In this document: positions 61,710 through 64,000 of the stretch, piece after piece | Layout of the letters: each line of letters starts with the position of its first letter | Position numbering within the stretch: the stretch's first letter is position 1 | NCBI RefSeq assembly: GCF_030143245.1 | Contig: NZ_JARJNS010000006.1 | Coordinates: 310,001-374,000 of the forward strand | Direction: 5' to 3' | Origin: Rhabdaerophilum sp. SD176 | Lineage (GTDB): Bacteria > Pseudomonadota > Alphaproteobacteria > Rhizobiales > Beijerinckiaceae | Length of the DNA stretch: 64,000 bases | The notes under the pieces: generated by a model | What the model saw: only the letters and a program-made list of their open reading frames with translations | Told to the model about the DNA's origin: nothing | Databases searched by the model: none | Program-made: the position numbers and the translations under genes

Positions 61710-62375
61710 TCAGGCGGCGTTGGCCTGAACAATGTTCTGCAAGGCAATGATGGCCTCGCGCGGATCGAGCCGCTTGCGATAATCCGGTTCGATGAAGGCG
61801 GCAGCGATGCGCCCGCCCTGCCCGATCACGAAGGTTGCCGGCATGGGCAAGGCCCATTCGCCATCGCCATTGCGTAGGGGCAGAGCGTGGCCGGCTTTTT
61901 CATAGAACGGCTTTACCGCCTCGGAGAGCGGGAACCGAATTCCAAGCTTCGCAGCAAGCGCTCCGCCGACATCCGACAGAACCGGGAAAGCCAGGTCATT
62001 CTTCTGGGCTGTTGTCAGCGAATGGTCCGGCGTTTCGGGCGAGAGGGCCACCAATTCGGCACCGAGTTCATGGATCCGAACGAGTTGTGCCTGGAATGCC
62101 CGCAGTTCGAGGTTGCAATACGGGCACCAGCCACCGCGATAGACCGTCAGCACCACGGGCTTCTGACGGATCAGCGCGTCGAGATCGAAAGGTTGGCCAA
62201 GGGCATCGACAAGGTGGTGCGTGAGCGGCCAGAGGTCGCCGCGCTTGGCGGCGCTGTCGAGAATTCCGCTGCTCCGCAATCCTTCGATGTCGCCAACGAT
62301 CAGTGCGGCAATCGCCTCACCGACGCGCAACTCCCAGCTTGCGCGAAAGGCATCGAGTTCGTTCTGGAGGGGCAT
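61710..62375 (-). CDS. Peroxiredoxin-like (AhpC/TSA) protein
   Basis: A 221-residue thioredoxin-fold protein with VVLTVYRGGWCPYCNLELRA. This peroxiredoxin-like subgroup has a CPYC pair where typical peroxiredoxins have PVCT. Further features are LVALSPETPDHSLTTAQKND, FPVLSDVGGALAAKLGI and MPATFVIGQGGRIAAAFIEP. It probably reduces hydroperoxides. AAGAGGA lies about 6 bases before the ATG. It is the last gene of an operon with a micro-ORF and an AhpD-like protein. Confidence 0.88.
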   Translation of the reverse strand: MPLQNELDAFRASWELRVGEAIAALIVGDIEGLRSSGILDSAAKRGDLWPLTHHLVDALGQPFDLDALIRQKPVVLTVYRGGWCPYCNLELRAFQAQLVRIHELGAELVALSPETPDHSLTTAQKNDLAFPVLSDVGGALAAKLGIRFPLSEAVKPFYEKAGHALPLRNGDGEWALPMPATFVIGQGGRIAAAFIEPDYRKRLDPREAIIALQNIVQANAA

Positions 62376-62393
62376 GACATTCCTCTTGCACTT

Positions 62394-62480
62394 CTAGAAA
62401 CCCAGGATGATCCAGCAGGCGGCAATCTCCGCTGTGACCAAACCCGAGAGAAGGGACACGAATTTCAGAAAGATCGGCAT
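62394..62480 (-). CDS. Possible 28-residue membrane peptide
   Basis: An ATG at 62480 opens 28 codons (MPIFLKFVSLLSGLVTAEIA, then ACWIILGF), one hydrophobic helix with a Cys. CAGGA lies about 10 bases upstream. It fills the gap between the AhpD-like gene and the peroxiredoxin gene on the same strand, which would otherwise be an unexplained spacer. No family is recognised. Confidence 0.4.
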   Translation of the reverse strand: MPIFLKFVSLLSGLVTAEIAACWIILGF

Positions 62481-62534
62481 GGCGTCATTCCTGCTGCAGG
62501 GAGAACGGCCGGCCGCGCGGGCCGGCCAGTGGCG

Positions 62535-63086
62535 TCAGGCGGCGAGGCCGATCGTAAGCTTCGGGGCCGCGGGGAAATCCACAGGCACGCGGGTGGTGGC
62601 ATGGAGATAGTTCGTCACCGTCTTGTCGCCGATGATCACGATGGCATCGATGAGGTTTTCCTTCGTCCAGCCGGCGGTGAAGAACGCATCGACGAGGGCC
62701 GGCTCGCCATGGCCGCGGTTCGTGGCAATCGAGCGGACGAGACGTGCCAATGCATCGAGCTTCGCATCGAAGCTCGCCCGGCCGCTGCGGATCTCGAGGA
62801 TCTGGGCCGGGGAGAAGCCCACCATGCCGCCGATCACGGTGTGTGCGGCAAGGCAATATTCGCAGTCATTGACCTGGCTGACGACGAGGTTGATCACCTC
62901 GCGGGCCTTGCCGGTGATCGAGGACTTGCCATTCTGGAAGGCGAGGTAATTGGCGAGCGCATGTTCGGAATGCGCAAGCGTCGCATAAAGGTTCGGCACC
63001 ATGCCGAGCTTGCTCTTGAGCTGGTCGAAGATCGCCTGGTTGGCGGGTGTTACGTCATCGCGGCTGGGAACGGGAATCAGGGTCAT
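62535..63086 (-). CDS. Carboxymuconolactone decarboxylase / AhpD-like protein
   Basis: A 183-residue protein of the peroxidase-related AhpD-like family, with QVNDCEYCLAAHTVIGGMVG holding the CXXC and the catalytic His, preceded by KLGMVPNLYATLAHSEHALA. The C-terminal NYLHATTRVPVDFPAAP is typical. The ATG at 63086 has GGAGAC 8 bases upstream; the longer frame crosses the divergent promoter region. It probably works with the downstream peroxiredoxin in thiol-based peroxide removal, under the divergent LysR regulator. Confidence 0.88.
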   Translation of the reverse strand: MTLIPVPSRDDVTPANQAIFDQLKSKLGMVPNLYATLAHSEHALANYLAFQNGKSSITGKAREVINLVVSQVNDCEYCLAAHTVIGGMVGFSPAQILEIRSGRASFDAKLDALARLVRSIATNRGHGEPALVDAFFTAGWTKENLIDAIVIIGDKTVTNYLHATTRVPVDFPAAPKLTIGLAA

Positions 63087-63143
63087 GGTCGGGTCTCCTC
63101 TTGTGCAGCGGGTCTGCCGAGCTGCGTGAGGAGAACCATCATG

Positions 63144-63198
63144 CATTCTACAGGCGGCGATAAGTCTGCTTGATTGCAGAACATTCATTTGTAGAATG
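63144..63198. promoter_or_regulatory. Separated inverted repeat CATTCTACA / TGTAGAATG
   Basis: Two perfect 9-base half-sites lie 37 bases apart in the divergent gap, the second ending 5 bases before the LysR ATG. The spacing allows two regulator dimers or looping; a site for the adjacent LysR protein is likely. Confidence 0.4.
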
Positions 63199-63203
63199 TA
63201 TGA

Positions 63204-64000
63204 ATGAGCGATCTCCTCACCCTGTTTCGGACCTTCACGCGCGCGGTCGAAGCGGGCTCCTTCACGGCTGTGGCACGGGAGATGAATGCGACGCAGCCCA
63301 CGGTGTCACGGCAAATCGCCGTACTTGAGGATCATCTGGGCTGCCTGCTTTTCCAGCGGACAACACGGACGCTGACCCTCACGGATGATGGCCGCGTGTT
63401 CTATGAGCGAGCGCGGCAAACCCTGGAGGCCGTGGCTGAAGCCGAGAGCTCGGTCGGCAAGCGTCGGGGCAAGCCGAGCGGACGCCTGAAACTCGCCTGT
63501 TCCGGCGTGTTCGGCCGTTTGCATGTTATCCCGCGATTGCCGCGCTTCCGGGCCCGCTATCCCGATATCGAAATCGCGCTGGTGATGAGCGACAGCTTTG
63601 CGGATCTCGTCGAGGAAGGAATTGATCTGGCCATCCGGATCGGTGAGCCACGCGACAGCGGTCTCATTGCGCGCCGCATAGGAACCACCCGCCGGGTTGT
63701 TGTGGCGTCTCCGGCCTATCTCAAGGACCGGCCGCCTCCTGAGCAGCCAGAAGATCTCTCGCAGCATGCCTGCATCGTCTATGACCGCCTTCTGACCGGT
63801 GCGAGCTGGACCTTCTCCACCCCCGAGGGCCCAAGGGTCATTCCTGTCGAAGGGCCCATCCATGTCAACAACACCGAGGCGGTCCGCTCCTGCATTCTCG
63901 AAGGGCTCGGTATCGGCTACGTGCCGAGCTGGCATTTCGTGGATGGCGAGATCGAGGATGGCCGCCTCGTGGTGCTGCTGCGGGAATTCGAGGCGCCGAT
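63204..64000 (+). CDS. LysR-family regulator (C-terminus outside window)
   Basis: At least 265 residues. The winged helix is in LLTLFRTFTRAVEAGSFTAV and QPTVSRQIAVLEDHLGCLLF, then QRTTRTLTLTDDGRVFYERA. The effector domain has LKLACSGVFGRLHVIPRLPR, IDLAIRIGEPRDSGLIARRI and RSCILEGLGIGYVPSWH. The ATG at 63204 is used; an overlapping ATG at 63200 is out of frame. It is divergent from the AhpD-like/peroxiredoxin operon, its likely target. Only the last 30-40 residues are missing. Confidence 0.9.
   Translation, partial: MSDLLTLFRTFTRAVEAGSFTAVAREMNATQPTVSRQIAVLEDHLGCLLFQRTTRTLTLTDDGRVFYERARQTLEAVAEAESSVGKRRGKPSGRLKLACSGVFGRLHVIPRLPRFRARYPDIEIALVMSDSFADLVEEGIDLAIRIGEPRDSGLIARRIGTTRRVVVASPAYLKDRPPPEQPEDLSQHACIVYDRLLTGASWTFSTPEGPRVIPVEGPIHVNNTEAVRSCILEGLGIGYVPSWHFVDGEIEDGRLVVLLREFEAP

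Overview
The window reads as the chromosome of a GC-rich alphaproteobacterium, probably a Hyphomicrobiales-like soil or water organism. Support for this is the base composition, the dense operons with 4-base ATGA-type overlaps, a remnant of an alphaproteobacterial-type porin, Pho-box spacing, and several degraded IS6-family elements. No rRNA, standard tRNA gene or CRISPR array was seen.

Layout. 1-5.1 kb (minus): a LuxO/NtrC-type sigma-54 response regulator (cut by the window edge), a hybrid kinase with Hpt domain and a molybdopterin-binding-fold periplasmic protein, behind a candidate sigma-54 promoter. 6-8.3 kb: a chemotaxis receptor. 8.4-11.8 kb: a nickel/cobalt-type metal island (anchor protein, HupE, a broken His-rich protein, an RcnR/CsoR repressor with a G-tract operator, and an MFS exporter). 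12.3-29.6 kb: a phosphorus-scavenging island, with ptxABCDE for phosphite uptake and oxidation followed by two convergent peptide-type ABC operons. One carries an alkaline-phosphatase-superfamily phosphodiesterase and the other a metallophosphoesterase, and each has a Pho box upstream. 30.2-33.4 kb: a LysR regulator divergent from an AhpD-like/NTF2-like/FMN-binding operon. 33.6-36.3 kb: damaged genes (an M16 peptidase tail, and a frameshifted porin run into an MscS channel). 36.4-44.6 kb: a devBCA exporter with small secreted EF-hand, Cys-repeat and SH3 proteins, a two-component system and a TetR regulator.

45-51.4 kb is an RNA-repair locus. rtcR (CARF plus sigma-54 activator) is divergent from rsr (Ro60/TROVE protein), four tandem Y-RNA-like genes, rtcB (RNA ligase) and rtcA (RNA cyclase), with a well-spaced sigma-54 promoter before rsr. 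The four RNAs share a 5' motif, a 3' motif and a covarying terminal stem. Two of them fold as circularly permuted tRNA mimics, opened at different points. 51.6-53.3 kb: a GST/DoxX pair controlled by MarR. 53.6-61 kb: a five-gene SWIM / DUF5691 / MoxR ATPase / DUF5682 / VWA operon. 61.7-64 kb: a peroxiredoxin / micro-ORF / AhpD-like operon divergent from a LysR regulator.

Seven degraded IS6-family relics lie at 5.3, 12.1, 29.7, 33.4, 44.9, 53.3 and 61.1 kb. All have the same orientation, and nearly every one sits exactly at a boundary between functional modules. The window therefore looks like a mosaic of cassettes delimited by directly repeated, long-dead IS6 copies.
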